A stretch of DNA of 64,000 nt from Haploplasma modicum ATCC 29102 (GTDB lineage Bacteria; Bacillota_I; Bacilli_A; Acholeplasmatales; Acholeplasmataceae): assembly GCF_000687835.1 (NCBI RefSeq), contig NZ_JHYB01000003.1:174813-238812 (forward strand), written 5' to 3'. The position numbers and the translations under genes were made by a program. Of this stretch, positions 9,063 through 16,738 are shown one piece after another. Numbering within the stretch: position 1 is the first letter of the stretch; each line of letters begins with the position of its first letter. Below the pieces are notes generated by a model that was given only the letters and a program-made list of their open reading frames with translations, did no database searches and was not told the DNA's origin.

Positions 9063-10277
9063 TTATAAATTATTTTTTATTAAATCGATTAGTTCTTGTT
9101 TTCTAAGTGTTGAGTATCCTGTAAGATTCATTTCTTTAGCAATCTCTTTTAACTCTGTAACAGTTTTTGTTGAATAATCAATATTTTCAATAACTTTTTC
9201 TTCGATTACTACTTCTTCTAATTCATCTTCAATAACCGGTTCTTCAAGTGTCATGATATCATCATTTTTGCTTGTTTTAAAGCCTTTAAACTCTTCAGCG
9301 TTAGTTTGTACTACTTCAACATCTTCAGATCTATTTTGACGCATTTTTTCTAAATTTTTGTCTTTAACAAAATTGATTGTAGGTTTTAAGAAATATAGTA
9401 AATATGTAACAACAATAATAACTACAAATAATATTGTATTTGTTTTATTACGATATTTATTAAATTCAGAAAGTTTTTCAGGATACATTTTACCTAAAAG
9501 ATCTAAATTTTTATAATTATCTTCTAACTCATACTTAGTTTTTACTCCACTAAAATTGTTTGACGATAAAACATTATCAACTTTTTTAAATGTATCATTA
9601 CCTATCATATCATTTGCATCATCATTTTTAATTTTGGCAATTAATGTTTCTTGGAAAGTTTCTTCGTCAGATATTTTCTTTGTTCCATCAACTAAAGTAA
9701 GTTTAATTTCATTAATCTTATTGCCACTTTTTACTTCTTGCTTCCCTTTTTCATCTTTTATGACAAAGTTGAAAACTGTTTTTCCTTCTTCAATAGTTTG
9801 TTCAACTATTGTAATTGGCATTTGTTTTGTCAAATCAATATTGAAATATGAACTTGCTGGTGTTTCAATGTCATCAATATAAATATCAATTTTAACAACT
9901 GCAGTCATATTATTTGCTTGAAAAGCCTCATAATCATTTAATATTGATTTGTAATCAATTCCTAAATCTCTAAAATAAAATAACAATAATGTATGTTCTG
10001 TATTTTTTTGAGATGCTTTTGCTTGTGTGATTGAAAATTCAAATGGGAATTTTTCATCATTACTTGTTGCTAAATATATTGGATCTTTTAAATACTTATC
10101 AACTAAGTTTGCAGTCATAAATACTTCCATATATTTTTCATAGTCATAATCTTCTACAAATTCTTGACTATATTTTTCATAATATTTTAACTGTCTACTA
10201 AAGCTTGCATAACTCATTACGTATGATGCTATAAGAAATACAACAAAAACATAAAGTCCTCTTCCTATCCATTTCAT
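9063..10277 (-). CDS. Two-TM protein with C-terminal SAP/Rho-N-like domain
   Basis: 404 residues. A membrane helix lies at residues 8-24 (YVFVVFLIASYVMSYAS), then an extracytoplasmic domain of about 260 residues with no family I recognise, then a second helix (ILFVVIIVVTYLLYFL), then a cytoplasmic acidic linker rich in Glu. The last ~35 residues (TVTELKEIAKEMNLTGYST...) look like the small helical SAP/Rho-N module, which often binds nucleic acid. The gene is flanked by tRNA genes and appears monocistronic. Such surface-sensor plus SAP-tail proteins are common in Acholeplasma-like genomes; the function is unknown. Confidence 0.6.
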   Translation of the reverse strand: MKWIGRGLYVFVVFLIASYVMSYASFSRQLKYYEKYSQEFVEDYDYEKYMEVFMTANLVDKYLKDPIYLATSNDEKFPFEFSITQAKASQKNTEHTLLLFYFRDLGIDYKSILNDYEAFQANNMTAVVKIDIYIDDIETPASSYFNIDLTKQMPITIVEQTIEEGKTVFNFVIKDEKGKQEVKSGNKINEIKLTLVDGTKKISDEETFQETLIAKIKNDDANDMIGNDTFKKVDNVLSSNNFSGVKTKYELEDNYKNLDLLGKMYPEKLSEFNKYRNKTNTILFVVIIVVTYLLYFLKPTINFVKDKNLEKMRQNRSEDVEVVQTNAEEFKGFKTSKNDDIMTLEEPVIEDELEEVVIEEKVIENIDYSTKTVTELKEIAKEMNLTGYSTLRKQELIDLIKNNL

Positions 10278-10358
10278 TTATAACACACTCCTTTACTTAT
10301 ACATCATACTATAATTTTTATACTTAAACAACAAAATTAAATAAAAACATAATTTCAC

Positions 10359-10386
10359 TTTACAATTAAGATATTTATAGTATAAT
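10359..10386 (+). promoter_or_regulatory. Promoter of tRNA-His
   Basis: -35 TTTACA at 10359-10364, 16-bp spacer, -10 TATAAT at 10381-10386, 20 bp before the tRNA. Confidence 0.7.
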
Positions 10387-10406
10387 TATAAGTGCGCAAT
10401 ATATAT

Positions 10407-10483
10407 GGCGGTTGTGGCGAAGTGGTTAACGCATCGGCTTGTGGCGCCGACATTCGGGGGTTCGATCCCCCTCAGCCGCCCCA
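10407..10483 (+). tRNA. trnH: tRNA-His (anticodon GTG)
   Basis: Acceptor GCGGTTG / CAGCCGC with the extra G-1 (10407) opposite C73 that marks tRNA-His, anticodon loop CTTGTGG with GTG, T-arm GGGGGTTCGATCCCCC, and an encoded CCA. Confidence 0.95.
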
Positions 10484-10493
10484 TAAATTATGT

Positions 10494-10521
10494 TTGCATT
10501 TTTCCTAATATATGTTATAAT
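10494..10521 (+). promoter_or_regulatory. Promoter of tRNA-Gln
   Basis: -35 TTGCAT at 10494-10499, 16-bp spacer, -10 TATAAT at 10516-10521, between the two tRNA genes. The Gln tRNA can thus be transcribed on its own. Confidence 0.65.
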
Positions 10522-10538
10522 ATTATAGGAAATAATCT

Positions 10539-10613
10539 AGGCCCATAGCCAAGCGGTAAGGCAACGGACTTTGACTCCGTCACTCGTTGGTTCAAATCCA
10601 GCTGGGCCTGCCA
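10539..10613 (+). tRNA. trnQ: tRNA-Gln (anticodon TTG)
   Basis: Acceptor AGGCCCA / TGGGCCT, anticodon stem ACGGA / TCCGT with loop CTTTGAC (anticodon TTG), T-arm with GGTTCAAATCC, and an encoded CCA. Confidence 0.95.
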
Positions 10614-10624
10614 TACAGAACTTT

Positions 10625-10644
10625 AACTGCTCTATTGAGCAGTT
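10625..10644 (+). terminator. Terminator after tRNA-Gln
   Basis: Perfect 8-bp stem AACTGCTC / GAGCAGTT with a TATT loop and a T-rich tail. Confidence 0.85.
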
Positions 10645-10707
10645 TTTATTTTATATATACTTAGAGACATTTAAATCTTCACTTTTAATTATGCAAATAT
10701 ATTAAAG

Positions 10708-10729
10708 AAAGCCACATTAAAGTGGCTTT
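10708..10729. terminator. Terminator-like hairpin after the patatin gene
   Basis: 8-bp stem AAAGCCAC / GTGGCTTT with T-rich sequence on both sides, between the tRNA-Gln unit and the convergent patatin gene. Confidence 0.6.
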
Positions 10730-10756
10730 TTTGTTTCATTATTTTTAAACTTATAT

Positions 10757-11560
10757 TTAGATTTTCCATTTGCCATTATCAATAATTTTTTCATCTTCTA
10801 ATTTTTTTATTATTTCTAGTGCAGTATTATATCCTAATTCAATTCTTGATTCTAAATTTTCTAAACTAAAATCTAACATACCAAATGGAGTATGAGCAAT
10901 TGAAACTTTTGGAGAAAAGTCAATTAATAAAGTCTCTTTATTTTTTACTTCTATTTTGGTGTGATTGTTAAGTGCAATAGATAAAATAACATTACACTCT
11001 TCATCTTCTAACGCATTAATTGGCACATTGTTTAACATGCCACCATCAACATAGAAATTACCATTAATTTCTGTTGCTCCAAAGATAACAGGAACTGAAG
11101 AACTTGCAAGTACTACCTTATGAGGATCAGTTTCCTCATTTAGACAAAACAAAACTGATTCCATCTCTTTTTTATTCATTTGGCTTTTAAGACTATTATC
11201 TTTAATTAATGATGTTGCAACATAACCTTTTATATCACTATTAATTACTTTTTCTTTATCTGATTTTTGAATTAAGATATCATACATTTTTGTTTGATCA
11301 AACATCCCTAGTCTATCCGTTTTAAATCAATCAAATGATTCCTTATATAATATATTGTTATCAATTGATCTCCAAACATCATACATCATATCATAAGGCA
11401 TTTTTTCCATTATAAGGCAGGCATTAAATGCTCCAATCGAGGTTCCTGATACAACTTTTAACTCATCAAGTAAGTTATACTCTTTTAAAGCTTTTAAAAC
11501 ACCCAATTGATAACTACCTTTTGCTCCGCCACCACCTAAAACTAAACCAAGCTTAACCAT
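10757..11560 (-). pseudogene. Patatin-like phospholipase interrupted by one in-frame TGA
   Basis: Two open segments (11560-11330 and 11326-10757) lie in the same frame, separated only by the TGA codon at 11329-11327. Read through, they make one patatin protein of about 267 residues. The first part holds the oxyanion loop GGGGAKGSYQLG and the nucleophile elbow GTSIGA. The second begins FKTDRLGMFDQTKM and holds the catalytic Asp motif DGGMLNN. Nothing else is missing. TGA ends many genes here, so a Trp reading is unlikely; this is a recent nonsense mutation, a readthrough site or a sequence error. Patatins hydrolyse acyl ester bonds of lipids. It lies just downstream of the NUDIX gene. Confidence 0.75.
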
Positions 11561-11971
11561 CTATTTCACCCTTAATATTTTATTACTTAAAATTTCTAAT
11601 ATATTTTTATCTTTTTGATACGTAATAATTTTTCTTGCATCATCAAATGGTAACCATGATGCTTCAAATAATTCTTCTTCTTGAATTTTTATTTCATTTG
11701 TTAATGCTTTCGCTAGAAAAATTGTTACTTCTTTTAAAACACCCAAAACCGGCTCATATGCTATTACTGAAAAATGATTATCAAATATATCAATTTCAAC
11801 ACCTGTTTCTTCTAAGACTTCTCTTTTTGCTGTTTCAACTTTCGTCTCATTTTCTTCCATATGTCCTTTAGGAAAACCATAGTTGCCGTTCTTTTGTTTT
11901 ATTATTAAATAATGGATTTCATCATTAATATAGTGATACACTAATGCTCCACATGAATATTCATCAAACAT
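11561..11971 (-). CDS. NUDIX hydrolase, Ap4A-pyrophosphatase-like
   Basis: 136 residues from ATG 11971, chosen because GAGGAG precedes it by 4-5 nt; the ATG 12 bp upstream is itself part of that ribosome site. The Nudix box is complete (GHMEENETKVETAKREVLEE followed by TGVEI), and the N-terminal CGALVYHY and GFPKGH segments are those of bis(5'-nucleosyl)-tetraphosphatase-type members. It probably cleaves diadenosine polyphosphates or other nucleoside diphosphate compounds. Its stop directly abuts the start of the patatin gene. Confidence 0.85.
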   Translation of the reverse strand: MFDEYSCGALVYHYINDEIHYLIIKQKNGNYGFPKGHMEENETKVETAKREVLEETGVEIDIFDNHFSVIAYEPVLGVLKEVTIFLAKALTNEIKIQEEELFEASWLPFDDARKIITYQKDKNILEILSNKILRVK

Positions 11972-12017
11972 AATACTCCTCATTTCTTATTATAAAAAAA
12001 GGAAATTAATCCTTTAA

Positions 12018-13304
12018 TTATAAAATATTTTCATATCCTTTTTTGCCAAGTAGCGCAAACATATTTTTCTTATATGTTTCAACTCCTGGTTGATTGAATG
12101 GATCTACATCAATTAAATACGCACTCATTGCACATGCAAGTTCAAAGAAGTATATCATCTTACCAAATGTTTTTTCTGAAATATCTTCAAGTTCAATTAA
12201 AATATTCGGTACATTTCCAGACACGTGAGCAAGCATTGTTCCTTCTAGTGCTTTATCATTTACATATTTTAATGATTTTCCTGCTAAATAATTTAAATCA
12301 TCTAAGTCATTTTCTTCTTTTTCGATTATAACATCTTCATCAATCTTATTTATCTTTAAAACTGTTTCAAATAGATGTCTTTCACCGTCTTGAATATATT
12401 GTCCTAGTGAGTGTAGATCTGTTGTAAAGTTTGCACTTGCTACAAATAATCCTTTTAAGTCTTTACCTTCTGATTCACCAAATAATTGTTTCCACCATTC
12501 AGCAATAAAAATTAAGTTAGGATCATAGTTAACTAACATTTCAATTTTTTTGCCTGATTTATATAATAAATATCTAATTGCTGCATATAAATATACATCG
12601 TTTTTTGTGATATCTGGATTTAAGGAATTATTGTAAATTTCTCTTGCCCCTTCAATCATATCTAATATATTATAACCTTTAACTGCAAATGGAAGTAATC
12701 CAACTGGTGTAAGTACACTAAATCTTCCACCCACATCATCAGGAATAACAAACATATCATATCCTTCATTTTTAGCAAGTGTATATAGTGAACCTCTTTT
12801 AGCATCGGTTGTTGCTATAATACGTTCTTTGTGGTTTTTACCATATTTTTCAACTAAGATTTTTTTTAAGATTCTAAAAGCAATCGCCGGTTCTGTTGTT
12901 GTTCCTGATTTAGAAATTACATTTACTGAAAAATCCTTATCACTTAAATAATCTATTAAATATTTTAAGTATCTTCCTGAAATATTATGCCCTGCATATA
13001 AAATTTCAACACCATTTTTTTCAAATGGTTTATCTAAAAATTCTATCCCCGCTTTACTTCCTGCATATGAACCACCAATTCCAATTACAACTAATACTTG
13101 GCTGTTATTTTTTATTCTATCAGCAACTTTCATGATAGCATTAATTTCTTCCATATTTGTTTGATTTGGCAAATCAAACCATCCTAAAAAATCTGATGGT
13201 TTAATATCGCTATGTAACATGTTATGTATTTTAGTTATTTTGTCTTGGAGTCCATGTTCTTTTAGATTTACGAAATCTTTTACGTGTTTTATATTTACTT
13301 TCAT
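12018..13304 (-). CDS. pgi: Glucose-6-phosphate isomerase
   Basis: 428 residues from ATG 13304, with AAGGAG 9 nt upstream; the TTG at 13310 is too close to it. Signatures: VIGIGGSYAGSKAG near residue 75, SKSGTTTEPAIAFR (the SIS sugar-phosphate loop), GGRFSVLTPVGLLP and the C-terminal NPFNQPGVE-like DPFNQPGVETYKK with the catalytic Lys. The short ~430-residue form is typical of low-GC Gram-positives. It converts glucose-6-P to fructose-6-P and lies next to a sugar kinase, completing entry of starch-derived glucose into glycolysis. Confidence 0.95.
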   Translation of the reverse strand: MKVNIKHVKDFVNLKEHGLQDKITKIHNMLHSDIKPSDFLGWFDLPNQTNMEEINAIMKVADRIKNNSQVLVVIGIGGSYAGSKAGIEFLDKPFEKNGVEILYAGHNISGRYLKYLIDYLSDKDFSVNVISKSGTTTEPAIAFRILKKILVEKYGKNHKERIIATTDAKRGSLYTLAKNEGYDMFVIPDDVGGRFSVLTPVGLLPFAVKGYNILDMIEGAREIYNNSLNPDITKNDVYLYAAIRYLLYKSGKKIEMLVNYDPNLIFIAEWWKQLFGESEGKDLKGLFVASANFTTDLHSLGQYIQDGERHLFETVLKINKIDEDVIIEKEENDLDDLNYLAGKSLKYVNDKALEGTMLAHVSGNVPNILIELEDISEKTFGKMIYFFELACAMSAYLIDVDPFNQPGVETYKKNMFALLGKKGYENIL

Positions 13305-13436
13305 CTTCAACTCTCCTTATATTTACTTAATTTTATACTATTTCATTGATTTTTTCAATGACTGAATATATTTTTACATAATATGTTGATTAACAATTAT
13401 AAATTGATTATAATAAGTAAGAATGGATGTGGGAAT

Positions 13437-14315
13437 ATGAATTATTATTTAACCCTAGATATTGGGGGAACTGATTTAAAATATGGCGTTATAAATAAAG
13501 ATAATGATTTACTTTTTAAATCAATAACAAAAACTAATGGCCATTTAGGCGCAAAAGAACTTATGAATACGATTAAAAGATTATTCAATGAACAAAGTAA
13601 AAACTATAAATTAGAAGGTATTGCTATTTCTACTACTGGTGGAATTGATGATGATACAAATGTCTTAATACCAAACTTATCAATTACTGATTATCATACA
13701 ATTAATTTTAGAGAAGAATTAAAAGAGTTAGGTGTTAATATTGCTGTTGAAAATGATGTTAACAGTATGGGTCTATGTGAAAAAGACTTAGTTCCTAATT
13801 CTGATAAAATGAAATGTGTTTTAGCAATGACAGTAGGTACTGGAATTGGCGGTGCTATTTTCATTGATAACAAGATGCATAAAGGATTTAAATACACTGC
13901 AGGCGAATGGGGAAAAATCTTTATGAATTGTAAAAATGATTCATATGAGAAACTATCTTCTACTAATGCCCTTATTAGAGAAGCTAAAAAAGTTAGACCA
14001 GAAGTTAATACTGGAATTGATGTATTTAATCTCTATGATAATGGTGATATTGAAATAGCTGCCGTTGTTAAAAAGTTTTATCAAGGTCTTGCTAAAGGGA
14101 TTGCAAATTTAGTATATATCTTAAACCCTGAACATATCGTAATCGGTGGTGGGGTAACTAATCGTGGTCCTAGATTTATTGAAGAATTAAGAGCTGAACT
14201 TAAGCCACTACTTTGGGATTATCTATATGATTCATTAGAGTTATCACTTGCTAAAAATAAAAATGATGCTGGAATGATTGGAGCATTTATTAATTTTAAA
14301 AATATTTTCTTATAA
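13437..14315 (+). CDS. ROK family sugar kinase
   Basis: 292 residues from ATG 13437 (preceded by GGATGTGGGA); the upstream in-frame extension is not protein-like. The phosphate loop DIGGTDLKYGV opens the protein, followed by VENDVNSMG (catalytic Asp) and TVGTGIGGAI. The usual ROK zinc motif CxCGxxGCxE is absent: the equivalent region reads FMNCKNDSYEKLSST. This points to the beta-glucoside-kinase-like or other non-zinc subgroup rather than a classical glucokinase. It is divergent from pgi and closed by its own terminator. The substrate is uncertain. Confidence 0.8.
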   Translation: MNYYLTLDIGGTDLKYGVINKDNDLLFKSITKTNGHLGAKELMNTIKRLFNEQSKNYKLEGIAISTTGGIDDDTNVLIPNLSITDYHTINFREELKELGVNIAVENDVNSMGLCEKDLVPNSDKMKCVLAMTVGTGIGGAIFIDNKMHKGFKYTAGEWGKIFMNCKNDSYEKLSSTNALIREAKKVRPEVNTGIDVFNLYDNGDIEIAAVVKKFYQGLAKGIANLVYILNPEHIVIGGGVTNRGPRFIEELRAELKPLLWDYLYDSLELSLAKNKNDAGMIGAFINFKNIFL

Positions 14316-14320
14316 TTACT

Positions 14321-14350
14321 AAAGCTTATACTTGAAAAAGTATGAGCTTT
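14321..14350 (+). terminator. Terminator after the ROK kinase
   Basis: 13-bp stem (AAAGCTTATACTT / AAGTATGAGCTTT, one G-T pair) followed by TTTTATTTT. Confidence 0.8.
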
Positions 14351-14368
14351 TTTATTTTAAAATAAAAA

Positions 14369-14386
14369 TGGGAACTTAATAGTCCC
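14369..14386 (-). terminator. Probable terminator of the nqr operon
   Basis: On the minus strand GGGGAC / GTTCCC with a 6-nt loop, then ATTTTTATTTT, just after the nqrF stop. Confidence 0.55.
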
Positions 14387-14394
14387 CATAAATA

Positions 14395-15483
14395 TTAGAA
14401 TTTATCGAATAAGATATCGTCTTCATTCATATTTAATTCTTTTAATACTTTAATACATGCATCAATCATTCCTGGTGATCCACATAAGTAAGCTTCTGAA
14501 TTAGATAAGTCGCCAGCGATTTTTCTTACTATATCAGTAATCCAACCTTTTTCACCTTTCCAGTCTTTATCATCATCTGCATGTGATAATGCTGGGATAT
14601 ATTCGAAGTTTGGATAATCTTTTGATAACTGCATTAATTCTTCTGTTAAGAATAAATCATTTTGTGTTCTTGCTCCAAAGAAATATTTTACTTTTCTTGG
14701 CATACCTTGTTGTTTTAATTTGTATAAAATTGATTTAATTGGTGCCATACCTGACCCACCTGCGATACAAATAATATCTTTTTTAGAATCTTCTCTTAAA
14801 TAGAAGTCCCCGAATGGTCCGTCAATATCAATTTTATCACCAATCATTAAGGCTTTATGAACAAATGTTGTTGCTGCACCCTTAGTAACTTGTCTAATCA
14901 TTAATTCTAAATGATTTTTATCTTCTGAATCTGAAGCAATTGAATAAGCTCTAACTACTTCAATTCCCGGAACTTTAATTTGCACAAATTGTCCAGGTTT
15001 AAAGTCAATGTGGTTTGGTTCAATTAATTCAAATCTAACTCTTTTAATATCATATGTTAAATCTTCTAAACCAACAACTTTTGATTTATAAATTTGAGCA
15101 TCTAATAATCCTGGAGGTAGAGTAATTCTTAGATCACTTTCAACTTTAACTTGACAAGATAATCTAACTCCTTCTTCTTCCTCTTTTTTATTAATAAAAG
15201 ATTTTTCAATTGGTTTAATTGGTGTTCCACCTTCAATTAATTGAAATTTACATGTCCCACATGTCCCTTTGCCACCACATGATGATGGTAAGAAAATCTT
15301 TTTATCTGATAATGAGTTTAAAACAGTATCTCCACCCATCACTACAACTTGTGTTTCATCATTAATAGTAATAGTGCGTTCTCCACCACCACTACCAAGT
15401 AATTTTTCAACAAGAATAAGGAATAGAGTAATTACTAATAAAACTCCTACTAAAATTAAAAACATATATAAATATTGCATCAT
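14395..15483 (-). CDS. nqrF: NQR-type complex subunit F (NADH dehydrogenase, FAD, 2Fe-2S)
   Basis: 362 residues. One N-terminal membrane helix (4-26), a ferredoxin-type 2Fe-2S domain with Cys69, Cys75, Cys78 and Cys110, then a ferredoxin-reductase module with the FAD motif RAYS (178-181) and the NAD-binding GGSGMAP (242-248). This is the domain order of NqrF, which oxidises NADH and passes electrons to the membrane subunits to drive Na+ export. It is somewhat shorter than the ~405-residue proteobacterial form. It is last in the nqrBCDEF operon. Having F rather than RnfC/RnfB indicates the NQR type rather than RNF. Confidence 0.9.
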   Translation of the reverse strand: MMQYLYMFLILVGVLLVITLFLILVEKLLGSGGGERTITINDETQVVVMGGDTVLNSLSDKKIFLPSSCGGKGTCGTCKFQLIEGGTPIKPIEKSFINKKEEEEGVRLSCQVKVESDLRITLPPGLLDAQIYKSKVVGLEDLTYDIKRVRFELIEPNHIDFKPGQFVQIKVPGIEVVRAYSIASDSEDKNHLELMIRQVTKGAATTFVHKALMIGDKIDIDGPFGDFYLREDSKKDIICIAGGSGMAPIKSILYKLKQQGMPRKVKYFFGARTQNDLFLTEELMQLSKDYPNFEYIPALSHADDDKDWKGEKGWITDIVRKIAGDLSNSEAYLCGSPGMIDACIKVLKELNMNEDDILFDKF

Positions 15484-15498
15484 AATCTCATATCCTCC

Positions 15499-16098
15499 TT
15501 ATAAACTAGCAATTCCGGTAAAACCAATAAATGCTAGTGCTAGAATTCCTAAGATCACAAAAGCAATACCTTTACCTGCTAAACCTCTTGGAATATCACT
15601 TTTCTTAGCAAGTTTTTCTCTAATACCAGCAAGTAATACAATTGCTAGCATCCAACCTAAACCTGAACCAAATGAAAATGCTGCAGTTTCTTTAAAGTCA
15701 TAATCTTTTGTTACGAAGAATAATGATACTGCTAAAACAACACAGTTTACAGTGATAAGTGGTAGGAAAATACCAAATGCATTATAAAGTGCCGGCATGA
15801 ACTTTTGTAAGAACATTTCTAAAAACTGAACTGTTGCTGCAATTGTAATAATAAATACTAAAAGTGCTAAGTTTGTTGTTCCAGTTTTTACTAATAACTG
15901 ATATATTGGGTAGTTAATTATCCCTGTTAATGTAACAACAAAGACTACTGCAACCCCCATCCAAAATGCGTTTTTAACGTTATTTGAAATAGCGATTAAT
16001 GAACACATTCCTAAAATATAAACTAAAGCGATATTATGGTTTAATAATGACGCAATAATAATTTCAATTAAATTTTTATCTCCTGCTAAAAATAACAT
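15499..16098 (-). CDS. nqrE: NQR/RNF membrane subunit E
   Basis: 199 residues, six membrane helices. Cys32 (LGMCSLIAIS) and Cys119 (ITVNCVVLAV) match the two conserved cysteines that, with those of NqrD, hold the membrane 2Fe-2S centre. It belongs to the NqrDE/RnfAE family. Its position after NqrD and before NqrF gives the E assignment. Confidence 0.9.
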   Translation of the reverse strand: MLFLAGDKNLIEIIIASLLNHNIALVYILGMCSLIAISNNVKNAFWMGVAVVFVVTLTGIINYPIYQLLVKTGTTNLALLVFIITIAATVQFLEMFLQKFMPALYNAFGIFLPLITVNCVVLAVSLFFVTKDYDFKETAAFSFGSGLGWMLAIVLLAGIREKLAKKSDIPRGLAGKGIAFVILGILALAFIGFTGIASL

Positions 16099-16109
16099 AA
16101 TATCCCCTC

Positions 16110-16736
16110 CTATTCTGTTTCATAATATTTAGTTAATTCTCTAATTAACCAAACAAATAAACTTAATATGAAAAATCCACCAGGTGCCATTGCCATTACT
16201 GTCCATGGCGTAAAGTTTGCATTCATAATTGGCATATTTAAGAATGTACCAAATGCTAATATTTCTCTAACTGATGCTACTAAAATTAAAACAAATGTAT
16301 ATCCTAAACCATTAGCTAATCCATCAACTAATGTATATTTAACTGGGTTTTTAACAGCATAAGCTTCAGCACGACCCATAACAATACAGTTTGTAATAAT
16401 TAATCCAACATATGCACCAAGTGACTTAGCGATTACTGGGAAATATGCTTGTAAGAACATATCTACAACAATAACAAAGACTGAAATAATAACCATATAT
16501 GCAACCATTCTAAGTTTTGATGGAATAACGTTTCTTAGAAGTGATACTACTGCACTTGAAGCCATAATAACAAATGTAACACCTACACCCATTGCTATTG
16601 CATTTTCAACTTTATTTGTAACAGCTAATGCTGAACAAATACCAAGTACTGATATTACAATTGGGTTAGTAGTTGAAATACCTTGTTTTAAGATGTTATA
16701 CCACTTTGTATACTTAACTCTTATCCACTTTTTCAT
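16110..16736 (-). CDS. nqrD: NQR/RNF membrane subunit D
   Basis: 208 residues from ATG 16736, which has GGAGG 9 nt upstream (a TTG two codons earlier would be too close). Six membrane helices; Cys34 (LGICSALAVT) and Cys117 (IITNCIVMGR) are the partner cysteines of the Fe-S centre shared with NqrE. The family hallmark GRAEAYA follows. The nqrC stop lies 2 bp upstream, so the genes are translationally linked. Confidence 0.9.
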   Translation of the reverse strand: MKKWIRVKYTKWYNILKQGISTTNPIVISVLGICSALAVTNKVENAIAMGVGVTFVIMASSAVVSLLRNVIPSKLRMVAYMVIISVFVIVVDMFLQAYFPVIAKSLGAYVGLIITNCIVMGRAEAYAVKNPVKYTLVDGLANGLGYTFVLILVASVREILAFGTFLNMPIMNANFTPWTVMAMAPGGFFILSLFVWLIRELTKYYETE

Positions 16737-16738
16737 CT

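Noticed and set aside
10757..11560. UGA read as tryptophan (Mycoplasma code), which would make the patatin gene intact
   Set aside because: TGA ends several genes at tight ATGA overlaps (636-639, 1871-1874, 19279-19282, 54224-54227), the tRNA-Trp has a CCA anticodon, and all other long genes use TGG with no in-frame TGA.
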